Source: Chitinophagales bacterium
Lineage (GTDB): Bacteria > Bacteroidota > Bacteroidia > Chitinophagales > Saprospiraceae
Length of the DNA: 64,000 nucleotides
Direction: 5' to 3'
NCBI GenBank assembly: GCA_017303875.1
Contig: JAFLBP010000009.1
Coordinates: 62,001-126,000, forward strand
The notes beneath the pieces were generated by a model, which saw nothing but the letters and a program-made list of their open reading frames with translations, ran no database searches and was not told the DNA's origin. The translations under genes and the position numbers were made by a program. Below, piece by piece: positions 9,296 through 17,183 of this stretch. How positions within the stretch are numbered: position 1 is the first letter of the stretch; each line of letters starts with the position of its first letter.

Positions 9296-9852
9296 TGGAA
9301 GAGAAAATTGAACTTTGTGTTGTAGCCCTTTCGGAAAGTGAGTCGCACCCCGAGCATTTTGCCCTGATTCTGGAGGACCTCAATCAGCAGCGGCGTATTC
9401 CGATTGTGATTGGCGCAAGCGAAGCACAGGCCATTGCCATTGCTATGGAAAAAATGCAGCCCCTGCGTCCGCTTACGCATGATTTGATGAAAAACACCCT
9501 TGATGCCCTCGGCGTGGTGTTAAAGGAAGTGCTTATTTCGCATATCGAAGACGGCATGTTTATTGCGCATTTGAACCTTCAGCAAACCGATGGCACTTGT
9601 ATTGTGGTAGATGCGCGCAGCTCCGATGCCATTGCTTTGGCCATTCGCTGTAGTGCGCCAATTTATAGTTATGATCTGATTATTGAAGAGGCTGGTTTGC
9701 TCAGTTCCTCCATTTTGGGCCGGCAGCGCAAAGGCTCGCTGGCTGAATATTCCCTGGAAGAATTAGAGGAGTTGCTGCGCCGTGTTGTGGAAAAAGAGGA
9801 CTATAAAAGTGCTGCCCGTATTCAAAATTATATTGCGCAGCGACGTGGGTAG
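9295..9852 (+). CDS. Bifunctional nuclease family (DUF151) protein with UVR motif
   Basis: A 185-residue protein with an N-terminal BFN/DUF151 domain (about residues 1-135). It shows RRIPIVIGASEAQAIA and DARSSDAIALAIR, the two conserved blocks of the family. A C-terminal UvrB/UvrC-type helical hairpin follows (LEELLRRVVEKEDYKSAARI, about 150-180). This architecture is common as a housekeeping gene in Bacteroidota, where its role is unclear; plant homologues show nuclease activity. The start codon overlaps the preceding stop (TGATG), so it is the last gene of the + strand hyp operon. Whether it has a hydrogenase-related role is unknown. Confidence 0.88.
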   Translation: MEEKIELCVVALSESESHPEHFALILEDLNQQRRIPIVIGASEAQAIAIAMEKMQPLRPLTHDLMKNTLDALGVVLKEVLISHIEDGMFIAHLNLQQTDGTCIVVDARSSDAIALAIRCSAPIYSYDLIIEEAGLLSSSILGRQRKGSLAEYSLEELEELLRRVVEKEDYKSAARIQNYIAQRRG

Positions 9853-9898
9853 CGATAGGTAACCTATTCGGAATTTTTTAATCAGGACATTCTCCAAA

Positions 9899-10246
9899 TT
9901 AACTCTTGAAAACCACCCGCTCGATCATCAGCTCGTTGCCCTGCACCACATTGGCACAAGGGCGGCCACATTGGCAAACAAAACGATAGTTTTCCACTTC
10001 CGTTCTTTGGCCGCATTCGGGGCATTCAATCAGGATTGGTACCAGATTTACCTGCAACTGTACGCCTTGAAAACGCTGTTCTTCTTCTTCCACTACGGCA
10101 TTAAAGGCATTTTGCAATAAAATCGTTTCCACATTCGAGAGCGGCCCGACCTTCAGCTCAATGCGCTCCAGGCCATCCAGTCCCGCAGCCGGGAACTCCG
10201 CTTCGAGGGTACGAAAAATGGTGCGAACCAAAGAAATTTCATGCAT
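9899..10246 (-). CDS. hypA: Hydrogenase nickel metallochaperone HypA
   Basis: A 115-residue HypA starting MHEISLVRTI. The M-H-E N-terminus supplies the nickel-binding site (His2). The zinc domain has the first CPEC pair, but the second site reads CQCGRPC rather than the usual C-x2-C, so the zinc ligand spacing looks altered. HypA hands nickel to the large subunit together with HypB. It is the last gene of the - strand hydrogenase operon, 12 bases after the TPR gene. It converges with the + strand hyp operon across a gap of 46 bases. Confidence 0.94.
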   Translation of the reverse strand: MHEISLVRTIFRTLEAEFPAAGLDGLERIELKVGPLSNVETILLQNAFNAVVEEEEQRFQGVQLQVNLVPILIECPECGQRTEVENYRFVCQCGRPCANVVQGNELMIERVVFKS

Positions 10247-10258
10247 ATTTTATCGCTT

Positions 10259-11797
10259 TCAAGCGCTGGCAGAGGGCAGTGATTCCTGTTCCAGCGCCAG
10301 TCGCAGTACTTCCAGTTTTTGTAATTGTTGTCGGGCTTCCTCCTGAATATTGGGGTCGGCAGTCAGCTGCAGGGCTTCTTCGGTTTTGGCCAGCATTTCG
10401 TGGTACAAGGTCTGGCCGCTTTGGTCGGCCTCCAGGCCAAGCTGCCAGCAGGCTTCCACATAGTTGAGCAGGGTTGTGGCGCGCTCGAAGGGCCAGGCCT
10501 GCGGGCTGCGAATACTTAATGCCTCGGTATAATAAAAGCGTGCTTTTTCAATATTATCGGAATGCACCGCCGCCGGATATTTGGTGAGTGCGTTGCCGTA
10601 GTGATTGCACACCATGGCATACTCGTAGGGGTAATTTTCTTTGGTATAAATTTTCAGGGCATCCTGAAATGCAGCCGAAGAAACGGCTGCCCACATGCTG
10701 CGTTTCAGGGTTTCATCGGGCATTTCGGCGTATAAAATGCCGAGGTATTGCTGAATGTTGGCAAAGGTTTCCGGGGCATTTTCGCGAGTAAAGACCTTGA
10801 GGGCTTCCTTGAAACTGTCCAGCGCGCCTTTTACAAACTGCGGACTGCCGTTTTTCACCCACGTATACAGCAGCATGGCCCGGCGGTGATGCGCCTCAGC
10901 GAGCAACTCCGGTATTTCCGCCTCCTGAAAAAGTGTGATAGCGCGGTTGATATAGCCCAATGCCTCCGCAAAGCTGTCGGAATAGTGGGCCAGTTGCGCG
11001 GCGTCGCTCAATGCGATGGCTTCCTCCAGGGGCTGTTCCGACTTTCGATAATATTCCAAAACCTCCCAAATCAGGGTCTTAATCCGTTCCATCAGCGCGA
11101 TGTCATACGGCACTACGAGGTGGCGCATCAGCGACTGATACAGCACCGACTTAAGCGAAATATGGGCTACTTCTGATTGGGTAAAAGGCAGCGCTTGTTC
11201 CAGTACCCTGGCGGCGGTGGCGTAGTCTTCCATGTCGGTCAGGAAAGCCGCAAAATGTTTGGTACTGAAAGCCGAGTAGTCGCCGTCGGGCGCACATTTA
11301 AGGGCTTCTTCATAAAAATACCGGATTTTATTGGGGTCAAAATTGCGTTCGGTATGGCCATAATGCAGCAGCACTGCGGAGTTGTGGCAGAAGCGGTATT
11401 CCTCAAAAGGGTGGAAGTCGGAATGCAGTTCGGAAGGATCGCAGGGCATACCGTTGAGCAGGCGCTGTATCATTTCCAGCTCATGCAGCAGGGTATTTTC
11501 CTGTTCCAGGTATTCTGCGGCTTTGGGCATGTTGCCGAGCCGGGCGAAGATCAAACCAAGCAGGGTTTCGGGCCGCAGTTCGATGGATTCGGGAAGCAGG
11601 TAGGGCGGCAGGGTGTCTTGCCAGTCAATTACTTGTTGAATGCCGTTTTTGGGCCGAACAATCAAGGTGTAGGCAGAAGATTCCGGCTTTTTTTTCAATA
11701 AATCAACAATTGTAACCAATTCATCAAGTCGGTACACTTGTGCAATAATGGCTTCAATTTGTGGTATCAGTTCGGCACTTGTATAAATAGAAAGCAT
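10259..11797 (-). CDS. TPR-repeat protein of the hydrogenase operon
   Basis: A 512-residue helical protein. Tetratricopeptide-like pairs are visible from about residue 70 to 490, for example LGNMPKAAEYLEQENTL, MEDYATAARVLEQALPF, SFAEALGYINRAITLF, GALDSFKEALKVFTREN and KARFYYTEALSI. No signal peptide is seen, so it is predicted to be cytosolic. It lies between the small gene downstream of the protease and hypA in the same direction, so it is expected to be co-transcribed with the hydrogenase structural genes. TPR proteins are, as far as I know, frequent companions of group 2a hydrogenases. A scaffold role in assembly or electron transfer is inference. Confidence 0.82.
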   Translation of the reverse strand: MLSIYTSAELIPQIEAIIAQVYRLDELVTIVDLLKKKPESSAYTLIVRPKNGIQQVIDWQDTLPPYLLPESIELRPETLLGLIFARLGNMPKAAEYLEQENTLLHELEMIQRLLNGMPCDPSELHSDFHPFEEYRFCHNSAVLLHYGHTERNFDPNKIRYFYEEALKCAPDGDYSAFSTKHFAAFLTDMEDYATAARVLEQALPFTQSEVAHISLKSVLYQSLMRHLVVPYDIALMERIKTLIWEVLEYYRKSEQPLEEAIALSDAAQLAHYSDSFAEALGYINRAITLFQEAEIPELLAEAHHRRAMLLYTWVKNGSPQFVKGALDSFKEALKVFTRENAPETFANIQQYLGILYAEMPDETLKRSMWAAVSSAAFQDALKIYTKENYPYEYAMVCNHYGNALTKYPAAVHSDNIEKARFYYTEALSIRSPQAWPFERATTLLNYVEACWQLGLEADQSGQTLYHEMLAKTEEALQLTADPNIQEEARQQLQKLEVLRLALEQESLPSASA

Positions 11798-11834
11798 TCG
11801 GGAAGTGAATTTTACTGGTAGCGAATGTACGGCG

Positions 11835-12149
11835 TCAGAGCGTTATATGCAACAGGCGCAGGCCCTCCTGATGTAAAAAAGGCAGGGGGCGGTCGCTGTC
11901 TTCCAATTCATTGTCGATCAGGATTTCTTCGAGCGATAAACTGCGATCGCCGATCAGGTTGCGGGTTTTCAGCATTTGCTGCGCAGGACTGTGGATGGTA
12001 GGGAAGAGTTCATCGTCGGAGGGCGCCAGCAAAAGGGCTTTTTGCTGCGGGTAGTACACGATGAAAACCTGCGGGGCATCGCCAAAAACCTTTTGGGCAA
12101 CTTCTGCGGCAATCAGCAAATGACGGTTTTTTAATTGTACGGCACTCAT
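11835..12149 (-). CDS. Small conserved-looking protein of the hydrogenase operon
   Basis: A 104-residue soluble protein beginning MSAVQLKNRHLLIAAEVAQK, with the segment VFIVYYPQQKALLLAP in the middle and an acidic C-terminal half. The start at 12149 overlaps the stop of the maturation protease gene by 4 bases (ATGA), which is why it is preferred over a start 33 bases upstream. No family is recognised. The coupling to the protease gene suggests a function in maturation or in the enzyme complex, but nothing in the sequence says which. It does not resemble the membrane-interacting HucM scaffold in any obvious way. Confidence 0.7.
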   Translation of the reverse strand: MSAVQLKNRHLLIAAEVAQKVFGDAPQVFIVYYPQQKALLLAPSDDELFPTIHSPAQQMLKTRNLIGDRSLSLEEILIDNELEDSDRPLPFLHQEGLRLLHITL

Positions 12150-12628
12150 GCAACAAGCAGCGACGAATGGATGAGGGTACACACTTTGTCGCCCGCCGCT
12201 TTTACGGGTTCGCTGATGCCGATTTCGAGTCGCAGGTCGCTGACGGCAATCAGGTAGACTTCGATATTGTCGGCAGGGAATTGATCGCCCAGAATTTTAT
12301 GGGCATAGGAGAGTGCCTGATCCCATTTCAGGCTGTGCAAAAAGACCATTGGATCATCTATCACGGCGCGCATGGCGGCGGTAGCGGGCAATTGAAAAAG
12401 CGTACCATCCGGTTCGCCGCTGTTCATCACAGCATCGACCAGGATGATACGCTCATGTCCTTGCAATTGAAACAGCACTTCAAAAGCGGAAGTACCCATA
12501 TCCAGCAGATTCAGCCATTCGGGGCAGGGATCGAACTGTTGCCGAAGCTGTTCGATCACGTAACACCCTATACCATCGTCGCTGCGCACCGGATTCCCGA
12601 ATCCGAGAATTGCTGTTTTTTTAAGCAT
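12146..12628 (-). CDS. [NiFe]-hydrogenase maturation endopeptidase (HyaD/HybD family)
   Basis: A 160-residue protease that removes the C-terminal peptide of the large subunit after nickel insertion. The N-terminus ILGFGNPVRSDDGIG carries the family GxGNxxxxDDGxG motif with the first acidic metal ligand. LDMGTSAFEVLF is the substrate-side helix region, IILVDAV holds the second acidic ligand, and a histidine in FLHSLKW is a candidate for the third. The gene starts 10 bases after the large subunit gene, and its only obvious substrate in the window is that subunit. Confidence 0.93.
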   Translation of the reverse strand: MLKKTAILGFGNPVRSDDGIGCYVIEQLRQQFDPCPEWLNLLDMGTSAFEVLFQLQGHERIILVDAVMNSGEPDGTLFQLPATAAMRAVIDDPMVFLHSLKWDQALSYAHKILGDQFPADNIEVYLIAVSDLRLEIGISEPVKAAGDKVCTLIHSSLLVA

Positions 12629-12637
12629 TCAGACCGC

Positions 12638-14230
12638 TTATAGTTTAAATTTCGCCAATTCTTTACCCGATTGTGCATCGTGGGCATGTACGGTACAAAC
12701 GAGGCAGGAGTCGAAGGAGCGGGCAACCATGCCTACTTCAACGGGATCGTGCGGATCTTCAATTTCTGTACCTTCCAGCGCTGCTTCGATGGGGCCGGGG
12801 TTGTTTTTTTCGTCGTTCGGACCAACGTTCCAGGTGGTGGGCGCCATCACCTGATAGTTTTTGATCACGCCGTCTTTGATTTCAATCCAGTGTGCCAGGG
12901 CGCCGCGGGCGGCTTCGGTTGCGCCGAAACCGACGCCATCGCGCTCTTCCGGTTTGATGTAGAATTCTGCATCCAGATCAATCTGGGTAAGCCATTCATT
13001 AATGTACTCGTACAAACGCGGCGCTTCGTGCACGCGGGCGAGGGTGCGGGTGAAGACGCTTGGGCCGAGGCGTTTGATGATGTCGCCAAACAGGGGATCC
13101 TGAATCTGATGGCTCAGGTTGTTCGGATTGGCGTTCATGATCACGCGGGACAGTGGTCCGGCCTCTGCGGCGTAGTTGTCGTAGCGCGGTGCTTTGGCCC
13201 AGCTGTATTTACCGTTGAAATCGGTATCAGCCAGGTTTTGCGACTGCATTGGCGTGGGCATGGGTTCCTGCCAGGGGTGGGCGGCGGGCACATCGGCGTA
13301 CCAAGAGTGTTTGACGTGTTCCATAACCTTCATGTGGTCGAAGGTGTGGTAATTGGTGCCGTCAAAAAATCCGGAGGAACTGATGAGTGCCTGGTTGCGG
13401 CCCTCTACTGTGGGCGTATTGTACAAGTCTTTGTGCAAGTAAGTACCAAAAGCGAGGTATTTACCAACGCCCTGTCCGAACTTATCGAGACCGAACTCTA
13501 AGCTGGCGCGGATGAACAAGCCGAGATCGCTGTTGCGCTGGCTTTCATTTTCTTCCACCCAGGCCATGAGGTCGTCCCAGCTTTTAATACGCAGGTAACG
13601 CTCAATGGAGCAACCCAGCCAAACCGGCTCCAACCAGTCGTTGCGGAAGTGGTTCATGATGGCGTGGGCGCGGGTAATGTCTTTGAGCGTTGGTGCGCAC
13701 ATGACACCGCCGGGCACCATGTAGGAAGAGTGGGGCCATTGTCCGCCAAACAGCGCATATACTTCTACCGGGCGGCCGGAAGCGGTAACCCCTTTTTGGA
13801 AAGAAGTGCCCACGTATGCGGCGAAGCGCTTGACTACTTCGGCGTACAGGGGTTTATTGGCAAATTTTTTATTCGCCATATCCGTTGCGAAAATGGCGTA
13901 AAACCAGCGCGGAATGGATTGAATCGTTTCCGTTGCCTGACCAATGGCGCGCAGCAGCAAGGCATTGGGCGGCAATTTGGTTTTCCAGGCTGTATCCAGC
14001 GCCGATGAAGCGCAATAGAGGTGCGAGCCACCACAAATACCGCAAATACGCGGCGTGACGATGAGGCCCGACTGCGGGTCTTTGCCCTCCATAATTTTTT
14101 CAAAACCGCGGAACATAGCCGCTTGTGTATGGGCACGGGTGACAACCCCGTTTTCCATATACACTTTCACATCAAGGTCGCCTTCAACACGACCGACGGG
14201 AGATATATTGAGTTCCTTAACCGTTGACAT
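12638..14230 (-). CDS. hupL: [NiFe]-hydrogenase large subunit, group 2a-like
   Basis: A 530-residue catalytic subunit. The N-terminal L1 motif RICGICGGSH (about residue 60) and the C-terminal L2 motif DSCLVCTVHAH provide the four cysteines that hold the Ni-Fe centre. L2 has DSC instead of the common DPC, as in Huc-type sequences. A short peptide after the His of CTVH, starting AHDAQSGKEL, is present and would be removed by the protease encoded next. The N-terminus (KELNISPVGRVEGDLDV) is normal for the family. The large and small subunits are 38 bases apart. With a small subunit lacking a Tat signal, the enzyme is predicted to be cytosolic and H2-oxidising. Confidence 0.95.
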   Translation of the reverse strand: MSTVKELNISPVGRVEGDLDVKVYMENGVVTRAHTQAAMFRGFEKIMEGKDPQSGLIVTPRICGICGGSHLYCASSALDTAWKTKLPPNALLLRAIGQATETIQSIPRWFYAIFATDMANKKFANKPLYAEVVKRFAAYVGTSFQKGVTASGRPVEVYALFGGQWPHSSYMVPGGVMCAPTLKDITRAHAIMNHFRNDWLEPVWLGCSIERYLRIKSWDDLMAWVEENESQRNSDLGLFIRASLEFGLDKFGQGVGKYLAFGTYLHKDLYNTPTVEGRNQALISSSGFFDGTNYHTFDHMKVMEHVKHSWYADVPAAHPWQEPMPTPMQSQNLADTDFNGKYSWAKAPRYDNYAAEAGPLSRVIMNANPNNLSHQIQDPLFGDIIKRLGPSVFTRTLARVHEAPRLYEYINEWLTQIDLDAEFYIKPEERDGVGFGATEAARGALAHWIEIKDGVIKNYQVMAPTTWNVGPNDEKNNPGPIEAALEGTEIEDPHDPVEVGMVARSFDSCLVCTVHAHDAQSGKELAKFKL

Positions 14231-14268
14231 CGTTTCGGAATGTGATTTAAATGTTTAAAAATCAGCGT

Positions 14269-15249
14269 TTACTTGGAGGTTTCAAAGTGCTCCTGATCAA
14301 CCCCAAGTGTGCGTTCCATACCGCCCATTACTTTTTCTACGCCGGCACGGGTGTAATAGCCGAGGCGCGAAACGCCGGTGGGCACGTCTTTGGGCAGGAA
14401 GCCAAGGTATTTCAGTGATTTGAACACACTGCCTTTCACCAGATCGTGGTGCGGGAAACCGGGTTCCGTACAGCCCAGACAGGGGTGGTTGGAACGGGTT
14501 TTGCTCGACTGGCGGTTCCACAAAATGCGGTTACAACTGGCGCGGGTCATCGGGCCACGGCAACCCACTTCGTAGAAGAGGCAACCGCCGCGTTTACCGA
14601 AGCCGCCGTCTACCTTTTGTGCAAAACTGATGGCGTTGGTGCAGCCGGTTTGAACAAAATCAGTGAAGAAGGTTTTCGGACGGTGGAAATCATCAATCAA
14701 CACATCTTTGATGCGGCCTGTGGCGATGGCCACCAGAATTTGTGAAACCCAATCCGGGTGAGCCGGGCAACCGGGAATATTAATTACAGGCAAACCGCCT
14801 TTGGAGACATAATTGGCTCCCAGGAAACCACCTTTTTTCTCTTTGAGGAATTGCATACCCGTGCTTTCGCTTGGGTTGGGCGGAACAGCCGGAATACCGC
14901 CCCAAGTCGCGCAGTCGCCAATAGCAACCGTAAAACCGGCCACGGCGGCCAGCTCGCGCACCCAGTCCTGCATTGGCCGGTCGCAAAAGTAGTTCATCGT
15001 TCCGCTGCCATTGGGGCCTTGAATAATGGAACCTTCGTACACGAAGATGTCCATCTGAACTTTCCCCGCGAGGATTTCGTGCAGCAGGTCTTCTACCTGT
15101 TGCCCGATTTCCAGGCCGATGGACGGGTGCCAAAGAATATTGATACCAAAATCGGTAATCAACTCGACGACTGTCGGCTCTTCAGCATTGAGGAAAGACA
15201 TGGTGTTGCCACTGCATGCTCCTCCCTGCAACCAAAGCACATTTGCCAT
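14269..15249 (-). CDS. hupS: [NiFe]-hydrogenase small subunit, group 2a (Huc/HupS-like)
   Basis: The electron-transfer subunit, 326 residues from the ATG at 15249 (MANVLWLQGGACSGNTMSF). A longer start 18 codons upstream exists but would not match the family. There is no Tat signal peptide, as in cytosolic group 2 enzymes. The proximal-cluster motif reads CSGN where most families have C-x2-C, so Asn replaces the second Cys. At the distal site, FVQTGC has Gln where His is usual. Both changes occur in high-affinity Huc enzymes, which have three [3Fe-4S] clusters. Other cluster cysteines are visible in GDCATWGG, PGCPAHPDW, GCRGPMTRASC and CLGC. Confidence 0.95.
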   Translation of the reverse strand: MANVLWLQGGACSGNTMSFLNAEEPTVVELITDFGINILWHPSIGLEIGQQVEDLLHEILAGKVQMDIFVYEGSIIQGPNGSGTMNYFCDRPMQDWVRELAAVAGFTVAIGDCATWGGIPAVPPNPSESTGMQFLKEKKGGFLGANYVSKGGLPVINIPGCPAHPDWVSQILVAIATGRIKDVLIDDFHRPKTFFTDFVQTGCTNAISFAQKVDGGFGKRGGCLFYEVGCRGPMTRASCNRILWNRQSSKTRSNHPCLGCTEPGFPHHDLVKGSVFKSLKYLGFLPKDVPTGVSRLGYYTRAGVEKVMGGMERTLGVDQEHFETSK

Positions 15250-15316
15250 AACTGGATATTTATTTTTGATGATTACAATATGGCCGAACAAATATTCGGA
15301 CAAATCATTGTCAGGG

Positions 15317-15324
15317 CAAATGTA
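15317..15324 (-). promoter_or_regulatory. Possible -7 element of the hydrogenase promoter
   Basis: On the minus strand the sequence TACATTTG matches the Bacteroidota -7 consensus TAnnTTTG, about 70 bases upstream of the small subunit start. No well-spaced -33 TTTG was found, so this is a weak call. It lies just downstream of the TTAGAAAA palindromes described separately. Confidence 0.3.
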
Positions 15325-15350
15325 AACAGGCGGCTGACAATTAGGAATTT

Positions 15351-15381
15351 TTTTCTAAAAAAATTAGAAAAAATTTTCTAA
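15351..15381. promoter_or_regulatory. Triple TTAGAAAA palindromic operator candidate
   Basis: Three copies of the 8-mer TTAGAAAA in alternating orientation: TTTTCTAA at 15351-15358, TTAGAAAA at 15364-15371 and TTTTCTAA at 15374-15381. Adjacent copies form perfect inverted repeats with 5- and 2-base spacers. The site sits about 100-130 bases upstream of the hydrogenase small subunit and downstream of the two TetR genes. It is a plausible operator for one of those regulators. Confidence 0.45.
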
Positions 15382-15436
15382 TTTAGACAAATTCCGGACA
15401 AGCACCTTTGTGTAGGCGCAACTATTGAACGACAAA

Positions 15437-15485
15437 GCCCAATACCGGAGTAGCGAAATATTAAAACCGCACTCCGATATTGGGC
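15437..15485. terminator. Stem-loop downstream of the tetR operon
   Basis: Arms of 15 bases (GCCCAATACCGGAGT at 15437-15451 and its complement at 15471-15485, one mismatch) with a 19-base loop. The structure follows the stop of the - strand tetR gene at 15507. There is only a short T run after it on that strand, so it may be a weak terminator separating the tetR operon from the hydrogenase promoter. Confidence 0.5.
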
Positions 15486-15506
15486 CTTGATTTTCAATAT
15501 TTGAGC

Positions 15507-16133
15507 TTAAAACTGCCCGCTAAGGGGCGCTACAACGCTTGTGTATTCGCTCAATCCTTTGGGCGTGAAGTAGGGATTGATTTGCATCCAGACGGCTTCT
15601 TTAAATAAGTTTTTGCTGGAGGGTTGTCCTTTGAGGACTTGTTGTGGGATCCAGAAGACGATGGTCAGCCAGATATTATTACTCAAAATATCATAAATGC
15701 CTTTGGCCGGTTCGGGGATGAGCAGGCCGCGCTGCACACAGTAATCGAGTCGTTTCCGGAGTTGGAGCAGCATTTTGCTGACGAAGCCCTGCCATTGGGC
15801 GATGATGTCGGGGTAAGAACGCTCCGCCTCGAAAAGGTCGATCAGATAAAATTTATTTTGGGAAAAGAAGGCATGATAAAGGTCGAGCTGTTCGTCGAGA
15901 TCATTAAGACCGGGATTTTGGAGGAAATGCGCCAGGATTTCGGAGAAGGCTTCAAACAGGTTTTCGTAAACCGCTGATACGATCGCTTCTTTATTTTTAT
16001 AATGGTAGGCCAAATTTCCGACGCTGATCCCCACTTCGTCTGCAATTTGTTGCAGGCGTACATTGGCCACTCCCTCCGTGTTGAAGAGCCGGATGGAGGA
16101 TTCTATTATACGCTGTTTGGTGGTTTGATGCAT
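15507..16133 (-). CDS. TetR/AcrR family transcriptional regulator 1
   Basis: A 208-residue TetR-type repressor. The N-terminal helix-turn-helix (residues about 5-55) contains RIIESSIRLFNTEGVANVRL and IADEVGISVGNLAYHYKNKE, the typical TetR DNA-binding block. The C-terminal ligand domain (about 60-208) is helical with no clear family assignment. It is the last of three - strand genes after leuS and is closest to the hydrogenase promoter, about 260 bases from hupS. Control of the hydrogenase through the TTAGAAAA palindromes is plausible but not shown. Confidence 0.88.
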   Translation of the reverse strand: MHQTTKQRIIESSIRLFNTEGVANVRLQQIADEVGISVGNLAYHYKNKEAIVSAVYENLFEAFSEILAHFLQNPGLNDLDEQLDLYHAFFSQNKFYLIDLFEAERSYPDIIAQWQGFVSKMLLQLRKRLDYCVQRGLLIPEPAKGIYDILSNNIWLTIVFWIPQQVLKGQPSSKNLFKEAVWMQINPYFTPKGLSEYTSVVAPLSGQF

Positions 16134-16160
16134 GGAAACGAACTTGGATAATCAGAAAAC

Positions 16161-16520
16161 TTAATTCAGGCCGAGCTTGAAACCGCTGAGACTAACGCTA
16201 AGGGTTCCCCGCTGATCTTTGGCGGCTTGCCGGCGCATATAAACGGCGATCATATTGGCGCGTTTCGGACAGGCATGACTGGTGATTTTACGGCTCAGAA
16301 ATTTCATCGGCTTTTGATGATGTGCAAAAAGCAAACCAATTTCCCAGGTGCCCTTTCTGGCCGTTACCTGCTCGATTACTGCGGTGTCATAAAGCCATTC
16401 ATCCTGTCGGAAAAAATTCATATCCGACTGGTTGCCAAGCTTTTCTGTAAAGTGCAGGCTGCTGAGCAAATCCAGCATTTTTCCGTAAAGTGCCGGGGAA
16501 AGTACAAAAGCAGATTTCAT
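16161..16520 (-). CDS. Small unknown protein between two tetR genes
   Basis: A 119-residue protein with no recognised family and no obvious membrane segment (MKSAFVLSPALYGKMLDLL...). Its start overlaps the stop of tetR 2 by 4 bases (ATGA), which supports it as a real, translationally coupled gene. Features include a basic segment KPMKFLSRKITSHACPKRAN. It is not an evident enzyme. Its position between two regulators may indicate a linked sensing role, but this is speculation. Confidence 0.6.
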   Translation of the reverse strand: MKSAFVLSPALYGKMLDLLSSLHFTEKLGNQSDMNFFRQDEWLYDTAVIEQVTARKGTWEIGLLFAHHQKPMKFLSRKITSHACPKRANMIAVYMRRQAAKDQRGTLSVSLSGFKLGLN

Positions 16521-17182
16521 TCGTTGTTATCTTTTCCCTCAAAAATAGGACTTTTTTCGGAAAACAGAAACAACATTTGCCTGAATTCATTCTTTCCGGT
16601 TTGTGTGAAATAAGGAAAAAGCAAATCCCAAACCTGCCGGGCAAACAATTCATAGTGATCCGCCGAAAGTCCTTTTACCTGGCAGCGGTATATCCAGGTG
16701 TCGGTAAGCGTCCAGAAACGGGCCGCCAGGAGCTGCCTTTCTTCCTCTTCAGCCAGTATATCAAGCAAGGCTCCACGTGCGTGGTTGAAGGCAAGGGCCA
16801 GGGCCATTTGTTGCTCCTGCCAGGCAATGTGTTGCCGATGTTCTGCCTGAATATCCGGATAGGCGCGCATTACTTCGAGCGTATCAACATAAAAAAATGC
16901 ATATTGTTGCTGCAAAACAAAGGTGCTGCGCAGCAAACGCTCGATGTCTTCAAAGAGCGGCAAAACCCGAAACTCTGAAAGCAGGGTAAGCTGTGCCTGC
17001 AAGAGTTCACGCCAAACGGCGCGTACGATGTCGTCTTTGGTGCGGAAATGATAGGTCATGTTGCCAATGCTCATATTGGCCTCTTCGGCAATATGCTGCA
17101 AACGGACGTTAGACAAGCCCTCCCGGTTAAAACACAGCAGGGCATTGTCTAATATTTTCCGTTTTGTAATGGCCGATGACAT
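16517..17182 (-). CDS. TetR/AcrR family transcriptional regulator 2
   Basis: A 221-residue TetR-family regulator. The HTH domain (about residues 6-55) reads KRKILDNALLCFNREGLSNV then HIAEEANMSIGNMTYHFRTK. This is close in sequence to the other TetR in the window (shared NVRLQ.IA, SIGN/SVGN.TYH/AYH), so the two look like diverged paralogues. It begins one base after the leuS stop codon, so it is probably co-transcribed with leuS, which is an odd partner for a regulator. The ligand is unknown. Confidence 0.87.
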   Translation of the reverse strand: MSSAITKRKILDNALLCFNREGLSNVRLQHIAEEANMSIGNMTYHFRTKDDIVRAVWRELLQAQLTLLSEFRVLPLFEDIERLLRSTFVLQQQYAFFYVDTLEVMRAYPDIQAEHRQHIAWQEQQMALALAFNHARGALLDILAEEEERQLLAARFWTLTDTWIYRCQVKGLSADHYELFARQVWDLLFPYFTQTGKNEFRQMLFLFSEKSPIFEGKDNNE

Positions 17183-17183
17183 G

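Noticed and set aside
12671..13501. An open frame of 276 codons on the + strand
   Set aside because: It lies opposite the hydrogenase large subunit gene, whose motifs are conserved end to end.
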